A stretch of DNA of 54,564 bases, taken from assembly GCA_030765645.1 (NCBI GenBank), contig JAVCCE010000074.1:105551-160114 (forward strand), written 5' to 3'. The notes under the pieces were generated by a model, which saw nothing but the letters and a program-made list of their open reading frames with translations, made no database searches and had not been told where the DNA came from. Positions 7,896 to 16,038 of the stretch are shown in pieces (positions within the stretch are counted from its first letter, which is position 1; each line of letters opens with the position of its first letter). The DNA comes from Candidatus Hinthialibacter antarcticus (GTDB lineage: Bacteria > Hinthialibacterota > Hinthialibacteria > Hinthialibacterales > Hinthialibacteraceae). The translations under genes were made by a program, and so were the position numbers.

Positions 7896-8954
7896 TTATC
7901 GCCCTCCTTGTGGGTCTGGCGCAATCGGCAGCGTAGGCGTAAGTCCCGACGGGGTTACATTCAAAAACTTGAGTACGTCGTTTTGGCTTTGAGTCCCAAT
8001 AATCACTTTCGTTTTGCCTTCGAGGACCTTTTCCATGGTTTCGAGATAGAGACGCGTTTTTGTGACTTCGGGCGCGGCCTCATATTCGCGCAGCACAGCG
8101 GCGAAACGCTCCACCACACCTTGAGATTCCGCGATGCGCTTGACGCGATAGGCTTGCGCTTCCTGCAGCAGTTCCTGCACCTTGCCTTCCGCCTTGGGCA
8201 CTTCGCTGTTGCGGTAGCCTTCGGCTTCATTAACGAACCGCACCTGGTTTTCGCGAGCGCTCACCACTTGGCGAAATGCGGGCTGCACCTCCGGCGGCAC
8301 ATCGACGCCTTGCAGTTGCACCTGTTTGATCGAAACGCCCAGGTTGTAATTCTCACAGAGCGCTTGAATCTCCAATTTGATTTCAGCGGCGATGTCTTCC
8401 CGGCGATCAGTCAATACTGCGTCGATGGGATAATCGCCAACGACTTTACGCATGGCTGATTCAGCGATGTCTTTCACGGTCTCTTCAACATCATCAGCAT
8501 TGAAGAGATATTTGACCGGATCATTGATGAGAAACTGTACCGCAATCTTAACCTCGGCAATGTTTTCGTCGCCAGTCAACATGTAACTCTCGCCCGACAC
8601 TTGCTGCGCAGGCGTGGTTCCAGGCCGGGAGCGAAAGCCGATTTCGATGCGTTTGACCTGCGTAACCTGGGGGGTATAAATCAATTCAACCGGAGGCGGC
8701 AAACGAAAGTGGATGCCCGGCCCCAAGGTGCGGCTGAATTCCCCCAACCGCAACACCACGCCGATCTCGTCGGTGTCAATCGTGACCCACGGACGAAACA
8801 CTAACAAACCAAAAAATACGATCGAGAGAATGATAACGGTGGGAACCCATTTCTTTATCCATGCTGGTGGTTGCATATTCGCCATTTGCTCCTTGCGCCG
8901 CTTTTGTTCTTCGAGCGGCAGCTCTTCAAACCAGTCTTGAAAATTCTTGTCCAT
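7896..8954 (-). CDS. hflK: HflK, SPFH/prohibitin-family membrane protein
   Basis: 352 residues from the ATG at 8954, preceded by AGGAG; an open extension upstream to 9140 has no family similarity and is discarded. A charged N-terminal segment (residues ~1-30) is followed by one transmembrane helix ('VPTVIILSIVFFGLLVF'). The SPFH domain includes 'TIDTDEIGVVLRLGEFSRTLGPGIHFRLPPPVE', 'RSRPGTTPAQQ', 'YMLTGDENIAEVKIAVQF' and 'GVSIKQVQLQGVDVPPEV'. It partners HflC in a large membrane assembly controlling FtsH. The HflC ribosome binding site lies inside the last codons of this gene, which indicates translational coupling. Confidence 0.95.
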   Translation of the reverse strand: MDKNFQDWFEELPLEEQKRRKEQMANMQPPAWIKKWVPTVIILSIVFFGLLVFRPWVTIDTDEIGVVLRLGEFSRTLGPGIHFRLPPPVELIYTPQVTQVKRIEIGFRSRPGTTPAQQVSGESYMLTGDENIAEVKIAVQFLINDPVKYLFNADDVEETVKDIAESAMRKVVGDYPIDAVLTDRREDIAAEIKLEIQALCENYNLGVSIKQVQLQGVDVPPEVQPAFRQVVSARENQVRFVNEAEGYRNSEVPKAEGKVQELLQEAQAYRVKRIAESQGVVERFAAVLREYEAAPEVTKTRLYLETMEKVLEGKTKVIIGTQSQNDVLKFLNVTPSGLTPTLPIAPDPQGGR

Positions 8955-9073
8955 TGAATTTGACTCCTGAGTATACGCCTTGGTGTAGACGCCTATTGTA
9001 GCATTAGCGTATGCTTTCAACATGGAATACGACAAAAACGTCGAAAACTCTACAAAATAAGGAGGCGATTCGC

Positions 9074-10294
9074 ATGAAACTCGACCCAATAGGCAGAACA
9101 TTTCTCTTTTTGGCGGCATTCGCGCTTTTTGTTTTAACAACCTTCGCGATGCCGACGCAAGGCGACGATATAATCCAAACGCCCGAACAAGCGATGGAGT
9201 GGCTCAAACAGAAATCCACCCAAATGGTGCATGAATGCCGCCGCGAAATGGACGACGGGACCGCCGCGTTTCCACCGCAGGTTGGACTTGGATACGAAGC
9301 GTTTTGGCTGCGCGATTACGCCTACATGCTGGAAGGCAACCCCGGCGCATTCACGGCGAAAGAAATGACCGACGCCTGCCGCTTGTTTGCGGGCAAGCTA
9401 AACCCAGACGGCGCGGGCGTTGATTGCATCAAATTTGACGGGACCCCCATCTACAAGCCCGGCTTCGGTAGTTTGGGCGAAAACCCGGTCGCTGACGGCT
9501 CTCAATTCACGGTCGATGTGGCGTGGCATACCTACCAGCAGACAAAAGATCGCGCCCTGATACGCGAAATCATCGACGCGCTGCTCAAAACCATGCGCGC
9601 CTGCCCGCGCCAAGCCAACGGGCTGGTGTATATCGACCCCAACCGCGACTACGACCGCTGCCCTTATGGGTTTACTGACACCGTGCGAAAACAGGGCGCG
9701 GTATTATTCAGCAGCCTATTATATGTGCAAGCAAGTCGGCAATTGTCTGACCTCTTAGGCGCTATTGAACGGGGCGACGAAGCGCAGCAATGGTTGAATC
9801 AAGCCAAATCGCTTACCGACGCAATCCACGAGACGTTTTGGGACGATGAAGTCGGCTTATACCGGGCTGCGACGGTGCGTTGTCGGGAACATGATATCTG
9901 GGGATCGGCTTTCGCCGTCTATCTGGGCGTCGCCGCGAACGATCAAGCGCAGCGAATCTCACAATACTTTGCCGACCACTACCATGAATTGGTCCAAGAC
10001 GGTCAGGTGCGCCACACGCGGGGCGGCGTCTATTGGCAAGATGCGCGCGAGCAGGACGCCTACCAAAACGGCGCTTTCTGGGCGACGCCGTCGGGTTGGT
10101 TCGCCTATGCGCTTAATATCAGCAACCCTGCGATGGCGGACCAGATGATTGTTGACCTGGCCAACGATCTAAAAAAAAGAAACGCGCCGGAATGGATATT
10201 CAAAGAGACTGCGCGATTGCCGGGCTATAACGCCAGCGCGGCCCTGCCCATTGCGGGCATCCAAAAACTCTTGCATCAACGCAAAACCCGTTGA
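9074..10294 (+). CDS. Secreted six-hairpin (alpha/alpha) glycosidase-like protein
   Basis: 406 residues from the ATG at 9074, chosen for the strong AAGGAGG nine bases upstream. A signal peptide covers residues ~1-33 ('FLFLAAFALFVLTTFAMP'). The mature protein has features of (alpha/alpha)6 toroid glycosidases such as the glucoamylase-like or GH63-like group: 'GYEAFWLRDYAYMLEG', 'VADGSQFTVDVAWHTY', 'YGFTDTVRKQGAVLFSSLLY', 'FWDDEVGLYRA', 'DIWGSAFAVYLGVA' and 'YQNGAFWATPSGWFAYAL'. Acidic residues in 'WLRD' and 'YQNGAFW' are candidates for the active site. The exact family and substrate are not determined. It is divergent from hflK. Downstream lies the family-B repeat array. Confidence 0.7.
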   Translation: MKLDPIGRTFLFLAAFALFVLTTFAMPTQGDDIIQTPEQAMEWLKQKSTQMVHECRREMDDGTAAFPPQVGLGYEAFWLRDYAYMLEGNPGAFTAKEMTDACRLFAGKLNPDGAGVDCIKFDGTPIYKPGFGSLGENPVADGSQFTVDVAWHTYQQTKDRALIREIIDALLKTMRACPRQANGLVYIDPNRDYDRCPYGFTDTVRKQGAVLFSSLLYVQASRQLSDLLGAIERGDEAQQWLNQAKSLTDAIHETFWDDEVGLYRAATVRCREHDIWGSAFAVYLGVAANDQAQRISQYFADHYHELVQDGQVRHTRGGVYWQDAREQDAYQNGAFWATPSGWFAYALNISNPAMADQMIVDLANDLKKRNAPEWIFKETARLPGYNASAALPIAGIQKLLHQRKTR

Positions 10295-10394
10295 GGTAAC
10301 TGATTGCCTTGATGGAGGTTTGTTTTCGCACAATTGACAACGGACGCCGCAAGCAGCGGGGTATTATATTGAGTATTTATAGTGGTTGCCAGAT

Positions 10395-10915
10395 CAGGCA
10401 TGGGTGCAACTCTGGGAGCGCCTGTGCATAAGGGCCTGAAAGCCCGCACCAAAGCAAGCAGAGCTGTGCCCATGCCTTTCGCAACGAAAGTGCAAATAAC
10501 TTTGAGGTTCATCCGGTAATTAATTACTTACATTGATGGATGGCCATGATTTTGAGTAAGAAAACATATTCCGGCATATCAAAAATTAGCTGGTCAATTC
10601 AGGCATGGGTGCAACTCTGGGAGCGCCTGTGCATAAGGGCCTGAAAGCCCGCACCGAAGCGAGCAGAGTTGTACCCATACCTTTCGCAACGAAAGTGCAA
10701 ATTTTTTTGAGGTTCATCCGGTAATTGATTACTTACATTGATGGATGGCCATGATTTTGAGTAAGAAAACATATTCCGGAATATCAAAAATTGGACGGCC
10801 AATTCAGGCATGGGTGCAACTCTGGGAGCGCCTGTGCATAAGGGCCTGAAAGCCCGCACCGAAGCAAGCAGAGATGTACCCATGCCTTCCGCAACGAAAG
10901 TAAAAATTATTTTGA
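10395..10915. repeat. Tandem array of a 205-bp unit (about 2.5 copies) carrying family-B hairpins
   Basis: Units start at 10395, 10600 and 10805 (period 205 bp); the third stops near 10915. Each has a hairpin core of about 80 bp (10397-10475, 10602-10680, 10807-10885) with arms like GGCATGGGTGCAACTCTG and CAGAGTTGTACCCATGCC. An AT-rich arm of about 110 bp follows, containing 'TAATTGATTACTTACATTG' and 'ATATTCCGGCATATC'. Inside the hairpin are nested stems GTGC/GCAC and GGGC/GCCC. Just before the first unit, TAGTGGTTGCCAGA (10380-10393) matches the end of family C. A further full copy lies at 53255-53450. Short open frames here are repeat shadows. Confidence 0.9.
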
Positions 10916-10982
10916 GATGGCTTCAAGTATTTCTTGCGCTCCAAGGGGCGGGGAATGAAACCCGAATGAGAATTAAAGCCGC

Positions 10983-11702
10983 TTATTCGGTTTCTTTAAG
11001 GCGCTGCTCTGCCAGCGGGGCTTCAGCGGAACCGGGGTAGGTTTCAATCAATATCCGCAAGGTTGCGCGTCCGCTGACCGTCTGCCCGTCTTGCAATAGC
11101 GAAAAGCCTTTCTTCAACTGCGCGGCGGACGCCAATTTATGTTGCGAGAATTCCGTTTCGAATTTGTTGAAGCATGAAATCGCGCGTTCCCAATCACGCA
11201 GCCGGTAATAACTCTCGCCCAGCCAATAGAGCGAACGCGCCTGCATGTTTTCTTCGCCCGCATAACGATAGGCCAAGACAAATTCTTCGGCGGCGTCTTT
11301 ATAGTCGCCGCGATTGTAAAACGCCTGCGCACGGCGAAAGGCCGTGCCTGCTTGGGTATCGGTTAGAATCGAGGGGGCGTCAATACTTGTCGACAAAACC
11401 GACCCACCGGGCGCCGTGGGCTGCAACGCTGGCGCCGGTTCATACTGTTCGGCTTCTTCGCGCAATTTTGCGTTCATTTCTTCGATCACGCGGCGGCGCT
11501 CTTCGGTCATTTGTTGGCGCTGGGTTTGTTTGCTATTCAGTTCTTGTTGAATGCGGCCCATGTCGGCGTTGATTTCACGCAGCATGTCCGAACGCGTGGT
11601 GATGCACCCGCTCTGAAACGCGGTCAGCATCAAAGCCGCACAACACCCAAACGCGATACGAAAAGAACAGCTCACCAGTTCAACTTTCAGACGCAAAATC
11701 AC
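10983..11702 (-). CDS. TPR lipoprotein resembling YbgF/CpoB
   Basis: 239 residues. The N-terminal 'CCAALMLTAFQSGC' looks like a lipoprotein signal with the lipid-modified Cys at ~33. Residues ~40-85 are a charged helix likely to form a coiled coil ('MGRIQQELNSKQTQRQQMTEERRRVIEEM'). Residues ~118-235 hold three TPR units of the YbgF type ('AFRRAQAFYNRGDYKDAAEEFVLAY', 'ARSLYWLGESYYRLRDWERAISCFNKF', 'ASAAQLKKGFSLLQDGQTV'). YbgF/CpoB coordinates the Tol-Pal system with peptidoglycan synthesis at division, but no tol genes are adjacent, so this is by architecture only. The start is GTG at 11702; an in-frame GTG at 11675 would give a more compact signal peptide. Confidence 0.75.
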   Translation of the reverse strand: MILRLKVELVSCSFRIAFGCCAALMLTAFQSGCITTRSDMLREINADMGRIQQELNSKQTQRQQMTEERRRVIEEMNAKLREEAEQYEPAPALQPTAPGGSVLSTSIDAPSILTDTQAGTAFRRAQAFYNRGDYKDAAEEFVLAYRYAGEENMQARSLYWLGESYYRLRDWERAISCFNKFETEFSQHKLASAAQLKKGFSLLQDGQTVSGRATLRILIETYPGSAEAPLAEQRLKETE

Positions 11703-11761
11703 TTGGAATGGATATCATACGCCGCTTCCGGCGCGGGATCAAAGATTGCGGCGCGTAAGGC

Positions 11762-11789
11762 TTGTGAATTTTAGGGGTTCGGCTATATT
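11762..11789 (+). promoter_or_regulatory. Sigma-70-type promoter for the 29-residue basic protein gene
   Basis: TTGTGA (11762-11767), a 16-bp spacer and TATATT (11784-11789), about 38 bp upstream of the start codon at 11827. With the terminator at 11949 it brackets the small gene as a single-gene transcription unit. Confidence 0.55.
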
Positions 11790-11826
11790 TATTGTCCCTA
11801 AACGAGCAGATTTGGAGGACGGACTG

Positions 11827-11916
11827 ATGGCAAAAGGTAAAAACAAAAAAGCGCATAAACTTCGTTGGCGCAAAAAGAAAGCCAACCATCGCAGCATCCC
11901 CTGCAAAGGTCGCTGA
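11827..11916 (+). CDS. 29-residue highly basic protein
   Basis: Sequence begins MAKGKNKKAHKLRWRKKKAN and ends HRSIPCKGR. About half the residues are Lys, Arg or His; there is one Cys and no acidic residue. It is too short for most gene finders but well supported: GGAGGA before the ATG, a good promoter at 11762 and an intrinsic terminator at 11949. The composition fits an RNA-binding or ribosome-associated peptide like the smallest ribosomal proteins. I do not recognise it as a named ribosomal protein, so a role at the ribosome is inference. Confidence 0.7.
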   Translation: MAKGKNKKAHKLRWRKKKANHRSIPCKGR

Positions 11917-11948
11917 GCCGTATCTTAAGCGAATTCAATCAAATACAC

Positions 11949-11984
11949 ACCCGCTAGCGACTTCAATCCGTCAGCGGGTTTTGT
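11949..11984 (+). terminator. Intrinsic terminator after the 29-residue protein gene
   Basis: Arms ACCCGCT (11949-11955) and AGCGGGT (11973-11979), then TTTTGTATTGT. It ends about 70 bases after the TGA of the small gene, as expected for a monocistronic unit. Confidence 0.8.
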
Positions 11985-12050
11985 ATTGTCTATTTTAATT
12001 ACCCGCCCGAACTTGCGTGTCCGCGTCTATCCATAGACCTCTAGGAATGG

Positions 12051-13163
12051 ATGCGACCGCGAATGTCCTCAAAACCGCAAATACAAATCAAAATTATTTC
12101 ACGCGAAGATCAAACCCCAATTGGCGAAATCAACGCGCCGCGAAAAGCGATCATCAAAAGCGGTTTCGGCGCTCAGCCGCGCCGCGCCTGGCTCGAACTC
12201 TACAACGAACAGATCAACGCGCCGCTGGGTCTTGGCGATGAATTGCATATTCTCATCAACCAAACCGCTTGCTTTCGTGGACGCATCCGGCAAGTGCGCA
12301 TCGACAGCCAGGGCGATTTTTTGACCTTGTTCGCCGAATGGGATCCGTCGCAAGAATTCAATCAGACGGTTTCACAAGAAATTCAGGGATTGACCGCGAC
12401 CGAAACCATCGAAGCGCTGCTAGTCGACAGCGGGATGACGTATGTCCCTCAGCCCGCCCACTGCGTCCCATTCGCCCGGTTGGAGTTTCAAGAGCACCCG
12501 TTGCTGGCCGCCATTGACCTGATGGCCAAACTAGCGGGCAACTGGCGTTGGGACGTTGATGACGACGCGGCCTTGCGCTTGCGTCCGTTTGGGGCGGTTG
12601 CCGACCATATTGTGGACCTGGAACGCGACCAATACAGCATCGACCTCTGGCAGCATGACCAGAGCAACGACGTCCGTATCGAAATCCATGCGGGGCTGGT
12701 CAATGGCGAAGAACTCCACGCCAGCGTCGCGTCACAAGAACTCACCCGTTCCAGCGTCGAACGAATTTACGCCAGGCCGATCGTCACCCAAGACGCGATG
12801 AACGCGCTGTTGGCGGCGATTACAATGCAGCAGAACGCGCCGCATTATTCACACCACATCGACCTGTTTGGGCAAGGCGAGGCCATCCAGCCCGGCGACG
12901 TGGCGCAGTTCACCTTTCAGTCCGCTTTGCCGCTGTTTCCAAGCGGGCAGCGGTTCCGCGTAAAAATGCGCGAGATCACTTACGCTCACGAGGCCATGCG
13001 CACCCGCCTGCATCTCACCAGCGCGTTTGAATCCAGCGACGGCTATTTTGATGAGATGAAAATCCACACGCAACCAACCGCGCAGTATCTCGACGGGCGC
13101 GTAGGCGCGTTTCAGTTGGATGTATCCGCGTTGGATTCTGATTCGCATTTAGACGCGGCGTAA
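12051..13163 (+). CDS. Uncharacterised protein, possibly with a tail-hub-like (late control D-like) fold
   Basis: 370 residues, no signal peptide, no transmembrane segment. I do not recognise the family with certainty. The order of segments resembles baseplate-hub proteins of contractile tails: a barrel-like start ('AWLELYNEQINAPLGLGDELHILINQTACFRGRIRQVR'), a swapped helical segment ('LTATETIEALLVDSGMTYVP'), a second helical part ('HPLLAAIDLMAKLAGNWRWDVDDDAALRL') and a late beta part ('GEAIQPGDVAQFTF', 'RFRVKMREITYAHEAMRTRLHLT'). No other tail or phage gene is near. Start chosen at 12051 with AGGA four bases upstream. The gene ends 80 bp before ubiE on the same strand and might be cotranscribed with it. 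Confidence 0.5.
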   Translation: MRPRMSSKPQIQIKIISREDQTPIGEINAPRKAIIKSGFGAQPRRAWLELYNEQINAPLGLGDELHILINQTACFRGRIRQVRIDSQGDFLTLFAEWDPSQEFNQTVSQEIQGLTATETIEALLVDSGMTYVPQPAHCVPFARLEFQEHPLLAAIDLMAKLAGNWRWDVDDDAALRLRPFGAVADHIVDLERDQYSIDLWQHDQSNDVRIEIHAGLVNGEELHASVASQELTRSSVERIYARPIVTQDAMNALLAAITMQQNAPHYSHHIDLFGQGEAIQPGDVAQFTFQSALPLFPSGQRFRVKMREITYAHEAMRTRLHLTSAFESSDGYFDEMKIHTQPTAQYLDGRVGAFQLDVSALDSDSHLDAA

Positions 13164-13243
13164 TCGTTGGGCGCGGCGCAGGCTGGAGTATAATGCGCGA
13201 AGCGCCAATTTGATTTGGCCGACTCTAGCGTGAATCCGGTTTG

Positions 13244-13975
13244 ATGAATCCAGGCTCCTCACTTCAAAATACCGCTCCCCCATCCGACAAAGCCCGGTTT
13301 GTCCGCCAGGGGTTTGACGCCATCGCGCCCCGCTATGATTTGCTCAACGATATCATGACCTTCGGGCTGCATCGCGCCTGGAAGCGCAAAGCGGTTTCGT
13401 TGTTGCGTTGCCAACCGGGCGCGCGCATTCTCGATCTATGCAGCGGCACAGGCGACCTCGCCCGCGTCGCGGCGCAACGCGTCCCCCAATGCCGAATCGC
13501 GGCGATGGATTTCTCATTGCAGATGATGGCGCAGGGCCGCGCGCGAACGCAAGACGCGCCCATTGATTGGAGCGGCGCCGACGCGACGAACCTGCCGTTT
13601 CAAAATGAATGCTTCGACGGCGCACTGGTCGGTTTCGGCCTGCGCAACGTGACCTCAATCGAGGCGACGCTGCGCGAGACCCTGCGCGTTCTCAAACCCG
13701 GCGCCCGTTTGGTCAACCTCGACACCGCCGGGGCCGAGCTGGGCGCATTACAGCCGTTGCTGCGCTTACACATGAACATCATGGTGCCGGTGTTGGGTAC
13801 CCTGCTGGCAGGCTCTCATTCTATGTACAAATATTTGTCGACGTCCGCTGCGGGCTTTGAAACCCCGCAAGAATTGAAAGCCTTATTTGAACAATGCGGG
13901 TTCCGCGAGGTCGGCTACCGCTATTGTCCACGCGGGGTCGGCGGCGCGGCTTTGGTTTGGGGAGAAAAACCTTGA
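13244..13975 (+). CDS. ubiE: Demethylmenaquinone/ubiquinone methyltransferase UbiE/MenG
   Basis: 243 residues from the ATG at 13244; a TTG directly before it is an alternative start. The class I SAM fold is clear: 'VRQGFDAIAPRYDLLNDIMTFGLHRAWKR' is the UbiE signature, 'ILDLCSGTGDLA' is motif I, and 'GLRNVTSIEATLRETLRVLKPGARL' follows. 'MYKYLSTSAAGFETPQEL' and the 'RGVGGAALVWG' ending are also typical. It C-methylates the quinone ring in menaquinone (or ubiquinone) synthesis. No other quinone genes are visible to decide which. The stop overlaps the next start in TTGA, so the two are translationally coupled. Confidence 0.93.
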   Translation: MNPGSSLQNTAPPSDKARFVRQGFDAIAPRYDLLNDIMTFGLHRAWKRKAVSLLRCQPGARILDLCSGTGDLARVAAQRVPQCRIAAMDFSLQMMAQGRARTQDAPIDWSGADATNLPFQNECFDGALVGFGLRNVTSIEATLRETLRVLKPGARLVNLDTAGAELGALQPLLRLHMNIMVPVLGTLLAGSHSMYKYLSTSAAGFETPQELKALFEQCGFREVGYRYCPRGVGGAALVWGEKP

Positions 13976-15840
13976 AACTCGACAGCAAAATTTTTGACGC
14001 GAACCTGCAAGCGTTGCGGCAACACCGCCCGGCGCTGGCGGCGCAGATCGAACCGGTTGAGATTGACCCGCAGCGCTATCGCCTGGTCGAAACTCAATCG
14101 GGACGCCCCAATCTGGAAATCCATGCGTCCACCTCGCCGGTCTGTTTTTATAGCCAGTATGGCCCGCAGCGTGAATGCGAACGCCAGATCGAAACCTTGC
14201 CCGCCGATTGCGTCTTCTCGCCGGTGCTGTTGGGCATTGGCTTGGGGTATCGCCTACGGCATTTATATGACAAACGCCGCGACCATTTTTTTGACTGCGC
14301 CCTGGTTGAACACGACCCGGCGGTGTTTCGTTTGGCGATGCAAGTCACGCCGCTGCATGACCTCTTTTCCGACTCGCGTTTTCAAATTCAACTCGGCGAG
14401 TCGTGGGACGATTGGAACGCCACCGTTCATACGCTCACCCCGGGCGTTATGAGCAGCCGCTTACAGGTTTTGCCGCATCCGCCGTCGCAATCGCTGGCGC
14501 CCAAGTTTTATCAACAAGCAGTCGCGCTGCTCGAAGCCCGCGTCCAACTGGCTCACGCCGAATTTCACCTGATGATTAATTCCGGCGGACGCATTCAAGA
14601 AAATTTATGGGGCAACCTCTTGCCCTCGATCAACGCCGCCGGGGTCAACCAACTAGCGGATTGCTTAAAGGGAAAACCCGCAATCATCGTCGCCGCCGGG
14701 CCATCGCTCGACCGCAACGTCCACCACCTGGCGGACGCGCAATCGAGGTGCATCATCATTTGCGTAGACACCGCGCTGCGCACTCTACGCGCCAACAACA
14801 TCGCGCCGCACATCGTGGTTTCAAACGACCCGACCGAACTCAACGTCCATCATTTTGAAGGCGTCGAGTTCGCCCGCGACACCATCCTGGCCTATGACCC
14901 CGAACTCTACGCGCCCATCACCCGTTCGTGGCCGGGGCGTCGTTTGTTGATGAATTTAGAAAAAAGCGCATTCACCCGCTGGATGGAACGCGCCGTCGCC
15001 CCGTTTGGGTATGTGCCCAAAGGCGTGTCGGTCGGCAACGCCGCTTTCTTTTTGGCGCGGGCGTTGGGTGCGGGCCCGATTGTTTTTGTCGGCTTGGATT
15101 TGGCTTTCGACCCAAAAGGCGGACGCACTCACACCCAAGGCAGCGCCTTGCACCGCGAACACCAAGAGATTCAACCCGGCTCGACCAATGCGCAACTCGG
15201 CCCGCGGTCTGAATCAAACGCCATGCAAGAAAAAATTGTCTGGGTGGACGGCGTCCACGGCGAGCCGGTCCCGACTTCGCAGATCATGTCGATGTACTTA
15301 CGCCAATTTGTCGAAGAGATCGCCCACACCGACGCCCGCGTAATCGACGCCACCGAAGGCGGCGCCTTAATCGCCGGCACGGAACTCCATACGTTAAAAG
15401 AAGCGCTCGACGACATCGAGCCGCAAGGCAACCCCGCGCAATGGATCGCCTTCACACAACCAAAATGCGACATCGCCCGCTTGCAGCATGATTTGAGCGA
15501 AATTTCCAAGGCGCTGGAATCAGCGATGCAAGTTGCGAAGCAAGGCTTGCGGTTATGTGATTTGCTGGCGCCGCAACTTTCGCAGGGCGCTGAAATCCGC
15601 AAGACGCAAGAATGGCAACAAATGGAAGACGGCTTCAATGCGCTCCATCAAAACGAAGCGATTAAGGTCGCGCTTGAGCAGGCGATGTTCGGCGCGTTAT
15701 ATCAATTCATCCAGAAGGAACTCAGCCATCAGGTGGAGTTGCGGCTCAACAAGTACCGCCAATATTTCGCGGCCTTTCTTCAAATCGCCCCCCAGTTCCC
15801 GCCGATCATTCGCGAAACCGCATCGTATTTAGAGAAGTAA
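13972..15840 (+). CDS. MptE-like / motility accessory factor (Maf, DUF115) family protein
   Basis: 622 residues from the TTG at 13972, chosen because GGGGAG lies upstream and the codon overlaps the ubiE stop in TTGA. The central part (residues ~220-400) is the MptE-like Rossmann domain with 'GKPAIIVAAGPSLDRNV', 'IIICVDTALRTL', 'PHIVVSNDPTELN', 'GVSVGNAAFFLARALGAGPIVFVGLDLAF' and 'GRTHTQGSAL'. Full-length proteins of this size are the flagellin-glycosylating Maf enzymes, which transfer nonulosonic acids; the same fold does 6-hydroxymethylpterin diphosphokinase chemistry in archaea. No flagellar or pseudaminic-acid genes are in view, so the acceptor is unknown. The C-terminal ~200 residues are helical. 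Confidence 0.8.
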   Translation: MKLDSKIFDANLQALRQHRPALAAQIEPVEIDPQRYRLVETQSGRPNLEIHASTSPVCFYSQYGPQRECERQIETLPADCVFSPVLLGIGLGYRLRHLYDKRRDHFFDCALVEHDPAVFRLAMQVTPLHDLFSDSRFQIQLGESWDDWNATVHTLTPGVMSSRLQVLPHPPSQSLAPKFYQQAVALLEARVQLAHAEFHLMINSGGRIQENLWGNLLPSINAAGVNQLADCLKGKPAIIVAAGPSLDRNVHHLADAQSRCIIICVDTALRTLRANNIAPHIVVSNDPTELNVHHFEGVEFARDTILAYDPELYAPITRSWPGRRLLMNLEKSAFTRWMERAVAPFGYVPKGVSVGNAAFFLARALGAGPIVFVGLDLAFDPKGGRTHTQGSALHREHQEIQPGSTNAQLGPRSESNAMQEKIVWVDGVHGEPVPTSQIMSMYLRQFVEEIAHTDARVIDATEGGALIAGTELHTLKEALDDIEPQGNPAQWIAFTQPKCDIARLQHDLSEISKALESAMQVAKQGLRLCDLLAPQLSQGAEIRKTQEWQQMEDGFNALHQNEAIKVALEQAMFGALYQFIQKELSHQVELRLNKYRQYFAAFLQIAPQFPPIIRETASYLEK

Positions 15841-15865
15841 ACTGCTGTTTTTACAGCGAGCGGTA

Positions 15866-15912
15866 TGGGCACAACTCTGCTCGCTTCAGTGCGGGCTTTC
15901 AGGCCCTTATAA
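15866..15912 (-). repeat. Half copy of family B, joined to a family-C element
   Basis: On the minus strand this reads AAGGGCCTGAAAGCCCGCAC, then the descending arm CAGAGTTGTGCCCATACC. The ascending half of the hairpin is missing and family C starts at 15913 instead. Either C inserted next to B, or the two recombined. Confidence 0.75.
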
Positions 15913-16038
15913 TAGTGGTTGCCAAAATTATGTGCGGATTGAGCTTTCATAACTGTATCTATCGCTGAGCCCCTGCCTGCGGCAGCCTGCTAGCCGTAGG
16001 CGTTGCAGGTGGCGCACATTATTTTGACAAACGCTCTA
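15913..16038. repeat. Family-C element (copy 1), with imperfect terminal inverted repeats
   Basis: Starts TAGTGGTTGCCAAAATTATG and, read from the other end, TAGAGCGTTTGTCAAAATAATG. The inner part contains CTGTATCTATCGCTGAGC, seen in every copy, and a locus-specific GC-rich palindromic middle. The terminal CTA (16036-16038) is the TAG stop codon of the FGE-like gene on the minus strand. Other full copies lie at 30953-31051 and 53480-53591. The form resembles a non-autonomous mobile element; no transposase is visible. Confidence 0.75.

Noticed and set aside
10810-11040. Open frame on the plus strand in the 205-bp array (starts GATLGAPVHKGLKAR)
   Set aside because: It is the translation of the family-B hairpin and recurs at 53284-53547 and, on the minus strand, in the other copies. 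No ribosome binding site or protein family; repeat artefact.
12051-13163. Prophage or phage-like particle
   Set aside because: Only one gene has vague hub-like features; no capsid, terminase, sheath, lysis or integrase gene occurs in the window.
13894-13971. N-terminal extension of the Maf-like protein inside ubiE
   Set aside because: It is read in another frame of ubiE, is Arg-rich and unlike the family; the TTG at 13972 has a ribosome binding site.
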